Shown here one piece after another: positions 1 through 7,358 of a DNA stretch of 40,693 bases. Position numbers and translations under genes: made by a program. Where the stretch lies: assembly GCA_009602725.1 (NCBI GenBank), contig WELB01000046.1:628516-669208 (forward strand), written 5' to 3'. This stretch comes from Spirogloea muscicola. Lineage: Eukaryota; Streptophyta; Zygnematophyceae; Spirogloeales; Spirogloeaceae. The notes below the pieces were generated by a model. It did not search any database. It was not told where the DNA came from and was given only the letters and a program-made list of their open reading frames with translations. The stretch's first letter is position 1; each line of letters starts with the position of its first letter.

Positions 1-259
1 GCCGCCGCCGCCGCTGCCGCCGCTCCGGGTCATCGCCCCGCGGCAACTCAGCGGCGGCTCGGCGCCACCGCCATGGCCGCCGCCGCCGTCGTCGCCGTCG
101 CGCCCGGAGCTCGCGGCAGAGGCTGGCAACGGGACGGGGGCTCGCCTGTAACGGGGATCTCCGTCATCTCCGACGGGCCGCCGTTCCTGACGCGGCCCTG
201 GTGGCCACCTTCGTGCTCCGGGCGGAACCCAACGAGGGGGACAAGAATCACATCCCCGA
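1..259 (+). other. GC-rich host sequence, possible 5' end of an unrecognised gene
   Basis: CGG/GCC-rich sequence with an ATG in good context at 73 (gccATGG) that opens 67 codons rich in Ala and Val. A second frame, about 195-259, reads like protein (ATFVLRAEPNEGDKNHIP) but is closed by a stop upstream. Neither is recognised. The stretch ends at a retrotransposon insertion whose 9-bp duplication (251-259 and 731-739) shows that host sequence resumes at 740, where no clear coding frame continues. It could equally be a CpG-rich promoter or first exon of a gene lying outside the window. Confidence 0.25.
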
Positions 260-730
260 TCATTCCAGGAACATAGCCTCTCTGACCTGCGACTGCTTAG
301 CAGGGGTTACTGAGTAATTAGTAGCTGCTTTGTTTCTTCTTGTGTGCTTCTTTCTTAGTGCTTCGCCTTAGTGCTTCGCCTGGCCCCCTTCTTCTTGGGC
401 TTCTTGTACTCTGCCTTCCCCCCCTCTGCTCATTCTTTTTTGGGCTGGCTGTTCCAGCCCCTATCCTCAATGGGCGAGCTCTTTCGCCTCTGGCTCTGGC
501 CAGGGGACATACTTCCAGGAGCATAGCCTCTCCGACCTGCGCCTGCTTAGCAGGGGTTACTGAGTGGTTAGTAGCTGCTTTGTTTTTTCTTGTGTGCTTG
601 TCATTTCTGCTGCTTCGCCTTAGGGCTTCGCCTGGCTTCCCCCCCCCTCTTCTTGTACTCCGTTCATTCTTTTTTGGGCTGGCTGTTCCAGCCCATATTC
701 TCAATGGGCGAGCCCTTCTTCTTTCTTCTT
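260..730 (+). mobile_element. Family B non-LTR retrotransposon, tandem pair of 3' ends with 9-bp target-site duplication
   Basis: Two successive 3' ends of the same retrotransposon. Each has the last codons of the ORF (SLSDLRLLSRGY-like, stops at about 311 and 561), then a 3' UTR that begins TAGTAGCTGCTTTG, is pyrimidine-rich, carries the hairpin GGGCTGGCTGTTCCAGCCC and ends near GGGCGAGCTCTTTC. The whole 471 bp is flanked by CATCCCCGA at 251-259 and 731-739, so it entered as one unit. The first unit is almost identical to the inverted copy at 19750-19981. Both are strongly 5'-truncated and have no coding capacity. Confidence 0.8.
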
Positions 731-849
731 CATCCCCGAACCCTGAACCCCAAACTCCCAAAACCCAAATTTGAGAAGGTAAGCACATGAGAAGGATGCG
801 AGGGCTGTCCTCTTTCGGCACCTCTTTCTGTGGCTTTGGACATTGTCCA

Positions 850-1015
850 TTGTTTTTGGGCTGGCTTTGCCAGCCCCTCTTCTATGGGCGAGCACTTCGT
901 CTTCTCTATCTCTCACCCTTCGTGAATTCTTTTTGGGCTGGCTGTTCCTATCCTCAATGGGCGAGCTCTTTCTCCTATGGGCGGGCACTTCTTTCTGCGA
1001 AAAGCCAGCCCGGAA
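850..1015. repeat. Hairpin modules of the family B 3' UTR type
   Basis: Forward hairpin cores GGGCTGGC at 858 and 935, each followed by the ATGGGCGAGC tail motif, and a reverse-oriented core AGCCAGCCC at 1003. They resemble the terminal hairpin of the family B 3' UTR but are diverged, and I could not find clean target duplications. Confidence 0.55.
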
Positions 1016-1304
1016 GAATAAAACCGTGTATTTTGATACAAACGAAACGACAAAAGGAAGAGAGTCTCTTTCAGTAGCGAATGATGGCTGTGTTTGGCTA
1101 GCTCAGAACGAAGAAGGAATTAAATTTGAAGGGGCCAGAAAAGCTCTAAAGCTCACAGTGACTCAAGAGGCCACTGGACGCTCAACATCCCTTGTTGAGC
1201 ATCTTCTTCTTGTTGAGCAGCCGGAGGTCAAAAAAATACTTATTGACAAGGTCCGAAGGGGCCGAAGTTGCTGAAACACACAACTTAGCAAGTACCTTAG
1301 TAAC

Positions 1305-1450
1305 CTTAGTAATTTAGTTAGCAGCCGCAACTCAGAAAGACTAGCCGCCGGAAAAGAGAAAGCCGGAGGCTGCAGCGAGAGCACGGCCAGCACGCAGATG
1401 CAAGGGGTGGGCCATGGACCGCTGGGGGAATATGGAAGGATACGTGCTCC
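1305..1450 (-). mobile_element. Family B retrotransposon C-terminal fragment
   Basis: Read on the minus strand, this encodes the C-terminal pattern of family B: a QRSMAHxLHLRAGRAL-like stretch, an Ala/Ser/Gly linker, then SLSELRLLTK. The frame is broken between the two parts and the usual stop context is lost, so it is an old copy. The same block is much better preserved at 23505-23637 and 40550-40693. Confidence 0.6.
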
Positions 1451-1644
1451 AGCCCAGGGTGCTCCATGCCCTCGGCAGCTCAATTTCTCCCCTGTAGCCA
1501 TTCGCTGTAGCCACTTGCATAGCTGTGTGGTTGAAGCAGCGCTCGGCCCTTTGGACCTTGTCCTGTTTATGCTGGGTTGGCGTTCCCCAGTCCCCCGCCT
1601 TCTTGGAAGTGCCCCTATCCTTCCTTCCTCCAGACCTTGTTCAT

Positions 1645-1815
1645 CTATTTGGGCTGGCCTCTCCCAGCCCTGGCCCATGGATGAGCTTAAAGTTCACAGC
1701 CACTGCCTTACATGGGAGGAGCTGTTTCTTTGTTCTGGGGCCTCCTCCTCCTCTTCATTGCGGGCTGGCCTATCCACAGCCCTCGCCCCCTCTGGAAAAG
1801 AAGATTTTTGTATAT
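1645..1815 (+). repeat. Two hairpin modules
   Basis: Cores GGGCTGGCCTCTCCCAGCCC at 1651 and GGGCTGGCCTATCCACAGCCC-like at 1762, about 110 bp apart. Each sits in the usual pyrimidine-rich context with a CTTGTTCATYT-type lead sequence. Confidence 0.55.
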
Positions 1816-1829
1816 TTGAATTAGACAAA

Positions 1830-2150
1830 GGCAGAATGGCCAAGTACAAAGGCAAGCACATCTAGAGACGCACATCACCTACAGCAGATTGACCTGCTCA
1901 GTAACCACGGGTCAAAACATAAAGGTCGCTAATCGATGCCTGATTACTAGATGGCAGATACGAAGCCCTTCTGCCAACTAGAGCTCGCCCAGCTTTCTGG
2001 TACAAAGCGTTAGGCTGAGCACGCTGCAAACAGGCCGAAACGCGTCGTCGCAAGAACGACAAATATGCAGCTGGCAGGCCATCTCAGCCGGAAAAACATC
2101 TGCACGTCGTGCATAGCCTAGATTGGCAATACTCTGGAGGAGATTGCGGA
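1830..2150 (-). pseudogene. Family A retrotransposon 3' end (diverged)
   Basis: On the minus strand this reads FRNLLQSIANLGYARR and then a diverged continuation of the family A C-terminus, followed by remnants of VLTRGY, a stop and the family A 3' UTR (its GTGCTTGCCTTTGTACTTGG block lies near 1835-1860). It aligns with the end of the copy at 5452-6381. The missing upstream part of the domain lies directly beside it in the opposite orientation (2190-2560). Confidence 0.65.
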
Positions 2151-2189
2151 AGAGCTTACTTGCCGAGCGGCAGAGGATTCTCTGCATGC

Positions 2190-2560
2190 GCTTGGAGGCA
2201 AGCGAATGGCTGCCCAAGACCTCCTCAAGGATGCCATGTCCGGCATTCTCCTGGAGGCGGGGTATACAGTGGCCATTGAGGATACAATCATCCTGCCCAC
2301 CCAGCACAGGGCTGACGGACTACACACGCAGATGGTCGACCTAGTAGCCACCACGCCGGGCTGGGGCCAGTGTATCGTCGCCAATGTGGTCACCACAATG
2401 TGGCTGACCGCTATGCGAGGCTCTCAGCTTCAAAGGCTGGGCATGCAGCAGCCAACGCTGCTCGTGGTAAGGAGGCCAAGGACGTGAATATCCGGAGCGA
2501 CGAGCTCGCTCCACTGGCCGTTGACGTCCCCGGGGACGTCCATGGGTGTCAGTGTGCTAG
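2190..2560 (+). pseudogene. Family A endonuclease-like domain segment, inverted relative to its 3' end
   Basis: The plus strand reads AAQDLLKDAMSGILLEAGY, then a segment matching the RTLDIVGV...VDVVVT region of family A, then in another frame SKAGHAA...GKEAKD...SDELAPLAVDV, which matches AGHAVGGAEQKK...SDHLLPAAIDT of the intact copy. At least one frameshift is needed, so it is dead. It ends about where the minus-strand fragment 1830-2150 begins in element coordinates, as in a 5' inversion during retrotransposition. Confidence 0.6.
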
Positions 2561-2619
2561 ATCTCTTGTCCCGCCCTGTGCGCTACGCAGTGTTCTGCCG
2601 GCGGCACGGCAAGCAGGCA

Positions 2620-2790
2620 ACTTAAATGCCGCTGGCTCACTAGCGCTGGTGTCTCGTAGGCCCCTCAATTTTCCTCCAGCGGTCCTTGGCCCACGCCTTG
2701 CGTCTGCGAGCTGGCTGCCGCCTCTGGTATCGTCAAGTATCGTTTGCTCTCTGGCGGCTGGCCTTTTGGCTTGCGGCTGCTTAGTACCTG
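2620..2790 (+). pseudogene. Family B retrotransposon C-terminal remnant
   Basis: AAGSLALVS, then after a frameshift the equivalent of QRSLAHALRLRAG, then a decayed LRLLS end near 2785. It matches the better preserved family B region at 20160-20430 (AAGSLAQVNRMRLAVS). Confidence 0.5.
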
Positions 2791-2799
2791 TTTCGCTCC

Positions 2800-4070
2800 A
2801 TTGACTTATTCATTAGATCTCGCCACCTTCATCCGGGGCTGCTGTCACCCTCTTCCTCGCCCCCTTCTTGTTGCATTAGCTAACCATGCACCGCCGTGCC
2901 AGGTCGTGCCCTTGCAGCAGCTCTGGCTTGCGCACCGGTGTCCCTCTCCCTCTCGTAGTTGATCTGATTCTATCGCTGACGCGGTAATATAAGACGCCCT
3001 GCAATGCCCAGTCAGACGTAGCGTAAATAAATTTAGCAATTCCTCTGCATCCTCTCGCAAGGACACATGAATGTTAACTGGGTACTTCAGTGGTGGGGAC
3101 GTCGGCAGCTCGGATGTGTATGTTGCCAGCTTGACTTCGACCACCAGCTTGAGATAACGCTGATTGAAGGTGCCATCCTAGTGCACGCAAGCATACTACG
3201 ATATGAATAGAGACATTTGCGCCCTCTGAGGGCATCCAGCACCCCTCATACCTACCGTTTGTTAGTGGCCATAAACACAGGCTCTCATATGAGTGAACGA
3301 CGGCACAACTGACCTTCCTCTACTGAAGAACGCATTCTCGCTGATAGCCTTACCCAATTGTGGCCTGGTGTAGTATGACATTCGCCGCTGCCATATGATT
3401 CTGACGACATGCAGGCCTCCCAAAACAGTCACAATCAATTTCGGCCCTGCAAGCCTCCCATGTATCGCCTTAATAATAAAAGAAGGGGGGTGAGTCTAGA
3501 ATAGATATTGTGGAGCGCAGTCTTGCCTGCTCAGTGGAGCTGGCAAAAGCATGTCAGAGAGCTAATTGTACACTCGACCGTCATGCACTTCAGCAGAATT
3601 TTTGTACGGCTGACTCCGCTGCAACCTCCTCGCCAACACGCCTGGTATGGGCCCCAGTGTCATTGCGGACATCGTCACCTTGGACACCATTGACTTAAAC
3701 CCTAAACCCCTCAACCCTAAACCCTGCCGGTGGCATACCTGTTGTGCTGGCCATGACGTCCTTGGGGCGTCAGGAGATTGATGGCCTTCTTAAGGGCTTG
3801 CACAGCGAGAAAAGCTTTATGTTATGGCCAGCAGGTGAGCGCCCCGGCATCAACGCCATTGGGTCGCTCGCTCAGGTGTTCCGCACGAAAGTTTTATTTC
3901 GCTTTGTCAGGCATTTGCAATGTGGGCAGGCCGCGCAGTAGCGGCTGCCTGTGGGTGACACTTTTCCGGCTGCAAGCTACCATAGCGGCTGCTGACTAGG
4001 AATTTGAGCAATCGTTTGTAATGCCCACTGGTGTGACTGTGCAATGTAGTGCTTCCGGCCACTTCAGCCC
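2800..4070. other. No recognisable gene; scattered retroelement remnants
   Basis: Only short, unconserved open frames are present. A weak family B echo (INAIGSLAQVFRTK) is readable near 3850-3885, and a short telomere-like tract lies at 3696-3726. I see no exon series, RNA gene or promoter that I can support. Confidence 0.4.
3696..3726. repeat. Interstitial telomere-like repeat
   Basis: Three copies of CCCTAAA/AACCCTAAAC-type units with one altered unit (CCCTCAA). The complement is TTTAGGG, the plant and Chlorella telomere repeat. Too short to be a chromosome end. Confidence 0.7.
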
Positions 4071-4127
4071 TTGATCATTCCTTTCCGTTTTTGCTTATGG
4101 CCCCATTACCAGGACTTTGTAAGGCTC

Positions 4128-4172
4128 GAATTGGCCTCCCTTTCAATTTCATGCGCACCGCGCGCCTTCTCT
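4128..4172 (+). repeat. Conserved 45-bp retrotransposon tail with GAATTG/CAATTC hairpin
   Basis: Starts GAATTGGCCTCCCTTTCAAT and runs into ATGCGCACCGCGCGCCTTC. GAATTG pairs with CAATTT/CAATTC across a 10-nt loop. Near-identical copies lie at 14355-14398, 15479-15522 and 24044-24087, with a degraded reverse copy at 21371-21407. At 14.3 and 15.5 kb it follows a VLTRGY stop by about 50-100 bp, so it is probably part of a 3' UTR. Confidence 0.65.
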
Positions 4173-4276
4173 CCTTTCTAAGCTGGCATTGCATAGCAGT
4201 CGGCCTCCTTTGGGAAGACATCTCTTCGCTTTCAATCGTGCAAATTGTGGCCGCGTGCTACAGGGAGCGCTCTTGC

Positions 4277-4593
4277 CGGCAGAGCCCTCGCTGCTGCCTC
4301 TGGCTCTGGCCAGGGGACCCACTTTCACTGGCCCCCTTCTCGTACTTTGTTCATTCTTTTTGGGGCTGGCTGTTCCAGCCTCTATCCTCAATGGGCGAGC
4401 TCTTTCTACTTTCAGGAGCCTAGCGTCTCTGACCTGAGGCTGCTTAGCAGGTTTACTGAGTGTTACGTAGCTGCTTTGTTTCTTTGATGTGCTTGTTTTC
4501 CTTAGCGCTTCCCCTGGCCCCCTTCTCGTCCTTTGTCCATTCTTTTTTGGGCTGGCTTTTTCAGCCCCTATCCTTAATGGGCGCGCCCTTTCT
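4277..4593 (+). mobile_element. Family B retrotransposon 3' end carrying a nested insertion
   Basis: Contains RALAAASGSGQG, a diverged SLSDLRLLSR end near 4415-4460, the 3' UTR (TACGTAGCTGCTTTG...) and the terminal hairpin at 4549. Possible 6-bp target duplication TCTTGC at 4271-4276 and 4594-4599. An 80-bp copy of the same 3' UTR has inserted inside its coding part (4328-4407). Confidence 0.65.
4328..4407 (+). mobile_element. 80-bp family B 3' UTR insertion with 7-bp target-site duplication
   Basis: Begins CTGGCCCCCTTCTCG, contains the hairpin GGGCTGGCTGTTCCAGCC and ends GAGCTCTTTCT. It is flanked by ACTTTCA at 4321-4327 and 4408-4414. Removing it joins the interrupted family B codons (SGSGQG... 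to the SLSD region). It is a severely 5'-truncated retrocopy. Confidence 0.75.
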
Positions 4594-4599
4594 TCTTGC

Positions 4600-5451
4600 T
4601 CTGGGCTGGCATCTCCCAGCCACCAGTCAATCTGGCCGCTTTCTTTCTTGCTCGGATCGCCGTGGTGGGGGGGACATGTGTATCCGAGCACTGAGGGGGC
4701 GCGAGTCGACGAGGTCCATGGGGGCCGGCCGTGGCGTGGCCCAATGGAAGGCCGAGGGAGGGGAGAGAAGCTGCGCAAGGTGGCTAGGACGCAGGCGGCA
4801 GCAGATCAGTGCAGGAGCGGCGGGGGTCCCCATGTGGCTCCGTGGGGACCTCGGCGAGGTCAGGTGGGGAGGGCCGGGGGTGGGGCTCAGGTGGGCGCCC
4901 ACGTCGGCGCCACAGCCCCCACCTTGTCGGCCACGAGCTCATTGGAAGCGACGCGGCTCCAGGAGAAGTGGCTCTCCAGGAGGGGCGTCATAGAGGCCGT
5001 TTTGGGGCCAGGAGGGAGGAGATGGAGTGTGCACTGAGTGATGGAGGGCCTGAGGGAGGGGGGGCGGGGGCGCCACGGAGGCCCTGGGGGGCTCGGGAAG
5101 AGGAGGCTAGCGTCAAAGCTTCGGAGCGACAGTGCAGCAGTGGAGAAGCTCGGTGACCCCTCAGCGATGGCGGCGGCGGCCTACAAGAGGGCCCGCCAAG
5201 GCGGGCCCTCGCGAGGGCCGCACGGGGCCATGGCTGCCGCGGGCGGGCTGGGCAGCCATGGCGGTCCTCACGAGGGAGAGCGAAGGCATCAGACTTGGCG
5301 GCTGCTCGGCCTCCATGTGCATCCTGAGAACGGGCAGGGGGGCCCTCATGGCGGCCACGTGCAGTGAGCCATGCCGCGTGGGGCGGCCATAGCTGCCGCA
5401 GCGCCGGCCGGGCAGGCGGGGCCCATGTGATGACGCCCTCCCCCCCTCCTT
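4600..5451. other. GC-rich region with overlapping unsupported open frames
   Basis: Open frames of 90-180 codons occur on both strands, as expected from high GC alone. None shows a family motif, consistent codon pattern or splice structure that I recognise. The region ends exactly where the family A copy at 5452 begins, so part of it could be older retroelement sequence. Confidence 0.3.
5188..5219. repeat. Nested GC-rich palindromes
   Basis: A perfect 10-bp stem (AGGGCCCGCC, AA loop, GGCGGGCCCT; 5188-5209) overlaps a perfect 16-bp palindrome GGCCCTCGCGAGGGCC (5204-5219). Either could form a very stable hairpin. Function unknown. Confidence 0.7.
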
Positions 5452-6282
5452 GCACGTCTCACATCGCTCGCAACGCCTGGGGCAACGGATTGGCTCACCA
5501 CACACGCAATCCACAACGCTTTCAAAATCAGCCCTGAAGCATTCCGAACGCTTCTCCAGCTGTTCCTGGGCCTGCCCCCGACCTGCCTGATTGGAGTAAC
5601 TCAGTGTGAGTGTGGCTTCCGTACGGAGGGCGGAGACCTAGCCACCCACATGCTGCGGTGTCCCACAGGCCCTGAGGTGGTGGGCGTCCACAATCTCCTA
5701 TGGGACGCCCTGGCGGGCTTGATGCGCGACGCCGGCTACCGCGCCATCGTTGAAGTGAGCAATGTAATGCCCATCACCACGGATTCCCAGGGAGGCCATC
5801 ACCGTCGCACCCTGGACATTGTGGGTGTACAACCTGGCGGAGGCCCACGAGCTTTGGTTGATGTGGTGGTGACTGAGGCATACAAGAGTTCCGCTTCCAC
5901 ACACATTGCTGGCCACGCAGTGGGAGGTGCTGAGCAGAAAAAGCTCCGACACTACTCAGACTACCCCCGCAGTGACCACCTCCTCCCGGCCGCAATCGAC
6001 ACTTTCGGCTGCTTGGGTCCTCGCTTCCATACCCTACTCGAGAACATAGCGAGTCTGGGATATGCACGACGCGAGGATATGCTCCCAGCCCAGATGGGTA
6101 TGCCGGCAGCCTATCTGTCATTTCTGCGACGTCGAGTGTCAACCTGTCTGCAACGAGCTCAGGCGTATGCTCTGCATCAGAAAGCTGGTCGAGCCTTAGC
6201 TGCTGGCACAAGAGCTAGTCAATTGCCGTCCGGTATTCGAGCGTCAGCTAGCGACCTCTATGTGCTGACTCGTGGTTACTGA
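5452..6282 (+). CDS. Retrotransposon polyprotein C-terminus: CCHC knuckle and restriction-endonuclease-like domain (partial)
   Basis: The frame is open from the truncation point (ARLTSLATPGA...WLTTHAIHNAF) to a stop, 276 residues, with no start of its own. Near residue 60 lies a zinc knuckle C-x-C-x11-H-x3-C (CECG...THMLRC). Near residues 110-145, RRTLDIVGV and RALVDVVVTEAYK place two Asp residues in a PD-(D/E)xK-like arrangement, followed by AEQKKLRHYSDY and a D-T-F-G-x-L-G segment. This order is known from the C-terminal endonuclease of R2-like and other early-branching non-LTR elements, which nicks the target DNA. The reverse transcriptase core is missing, so this copy cannot move by itself. 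The ORF ends SDLYVLTRGY, a signature seen repeatedly in the window. Confidence 0.75.
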   Translation, partial: ARLTSLATPGATDWLTTHAIHNAFKISPEAFRTLLQLFLGLPPTCLIGVTQCECGFRTEGGDLATHMLRCPTGPEVVGVHNLLWDALAGLMRDAGYRAIVEVSNVMPITTDSQGGHHRRTLDIVGVQPGGGPRALVDVVVTEAYKSSASTHIAGHAVGGAEQKKLRHYSDYPRSDHLLPAAIDTFGCLGPRFHTLLENIASLGYARREDMLPAQMGMPAAYLSFLRRRVSTCLQRAQAYALHQKAGRALAAGTRASQLPSGIRASASDLYVLTRGY

Positions 6283-6381
6283 GCGGGTCAGCTTAGCAGC
6301 AGGTGACGTACATTTGTCCAATGTGCTTGCCTTTGTACTTGGCCGCACATGGCCTCCCCATCTCTTAATATACACGCATTT
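5452..6381 (+). mobile_element. Family A non-LTR retrotransposon, 5'-truncated copy 1
   Basis: A 930-bp block repeated at 22534-23463 without indels and with only a handful of substitutions that I can see. It holds the end of the ORF (5452-6282) and a roughly 100-bp 3' UTR ending near CTTAATATACACGCATT. Upstream flanks of the two copies are unrelated, which marks a 5' truncation. Such high identity implies recent copying or gene conversion. Confidence 0.85.
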
Positions 6382-6419
6382 TCCTCCTCCCCCCTCGAGT
6401 AGTGTCGGTGCTCGCGTTC

Positions 6420-6885
6420 GTTCAGATGGGCTTTGCCAGCTCCTCTTCATAATGGGCGAGCACTTTCCTTTGCTCCGTTACTTGGCCGCTCTGGCCCCGT
6501 CATACGCCACGCAGCTTCTCTGCCGAATCGGGATCTGCTCATTCCTTTTTGTCCATGTATTTTTTGTTCATTCTTTTTGGGCTGGCATTTGCCAGCCCCT
6601 CCTCTCCATGGGCGAGCAAATTTTTCAGTTCTGGGCTCACAGCCATCGCCCTCTACTGGAATAGTTCTTCTTCTCCGACTCCAAGGACCCTGTGCATTCT
6701 TCTGGGCTGGCCTCTCAAAGCCATTGCCCGGACCTCGTCAATTCTTTTCGGGCTAGCTGTTCACAGCCCTTTGGGAGTGCCACTTCTTACATTGCCTTAC
6801 CTTTGAAGTATACATCGTTTCCTCAGACCTTGTACTTTCCTTTTGGGCTGGCCTCTCACGGCAACTGCCTGACATTGGAAGAAGA
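6420..6885 (+). repeat. Cluster of hairpin modules upstream of the RING-H2 gene
   Basis: Five successive cores (6579, 6633, 6703, 6750, 6845) of GGGCTGGC-loop-CAGCCC type, plus a decayed one near 6429. Loops and tails differ: some end in ATGGGCGAGC, others in GCCATTGCC or GGGAGTGCCACTTC. All are in the same orientation. They look like successive 3' UTR insertions of several family B subfamilies. Confidence 0.6.
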
Positions 6886-7358
6886 AGTGTCCTCCCACCT
6901 CCCTCCTCCCTCCCTCCTCGCGGCGCCGGCCAGGCGGGCCCGCCCGGGCATCGCGGCCAGGCGGCGTACGTGGCCGCCTCCCCCCTCCATACCTGCACAG
7001 TCCCCCAGCGGCGCAGGAGGGAGGGAGGAGGGGGGGCCCCGACGTGCTGGCCGGAAGCCGTATTGGCGCCGGAAGGACAGGGGGAGGGTGCGCCAGTGCT
7101 CGTCCTCCTCTCCACGCCGCCTGCCCATCAGAGCCTATCACCTCGCCGCCAAAGCCACCGCCGCTGCCGCCACGGCGTGCGCAATGCAGGCTGCGCCGGC
7201 CACTTGGGCTGCTCCCAGAAGGCCTTGCTGCTGCCGTTGTGGGCCTGCTTCGGCCCCAGCTAGCTGCTGCTGCGGCGGCAAGCCCTGAGCCTCGGCACGG
7301 GGAACGCCCACTTGCCGTCTGGCGTGCTGGCAGCAATTGCGGCTACAAGGGCCTCCAG
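6886..7358 (+). promoter_or_regulatory. GC-rich 5' region of the RING-H2 gene
   Basis: Directly upstream of the MM start at 7359. The same frame is open back to 7044, so translation could start up to 105 codons earlier, but that part is low-complexity Pro/Ala/Arg-rich. I read it as promoter plus 5' UTR. No TATA box or defined element can be named. Confidence 0.35.

Noticed and set aside
318..988. Minus-strand frames rich in Arg/Lys/Ser (RARPLRIGAGTASPKKNE) that recur at several places
   Set aside because: They are the reverse complement of the family B 3' UTR hairpin and recur wherever that repeat does; no independent coding evidence.
4489..5455. Frames of 150-180 codons on both strands
   Set aside because: Same GC effect; they begin inside a hairpin repeat, and one overlaps the start of a retrotransposon copy.
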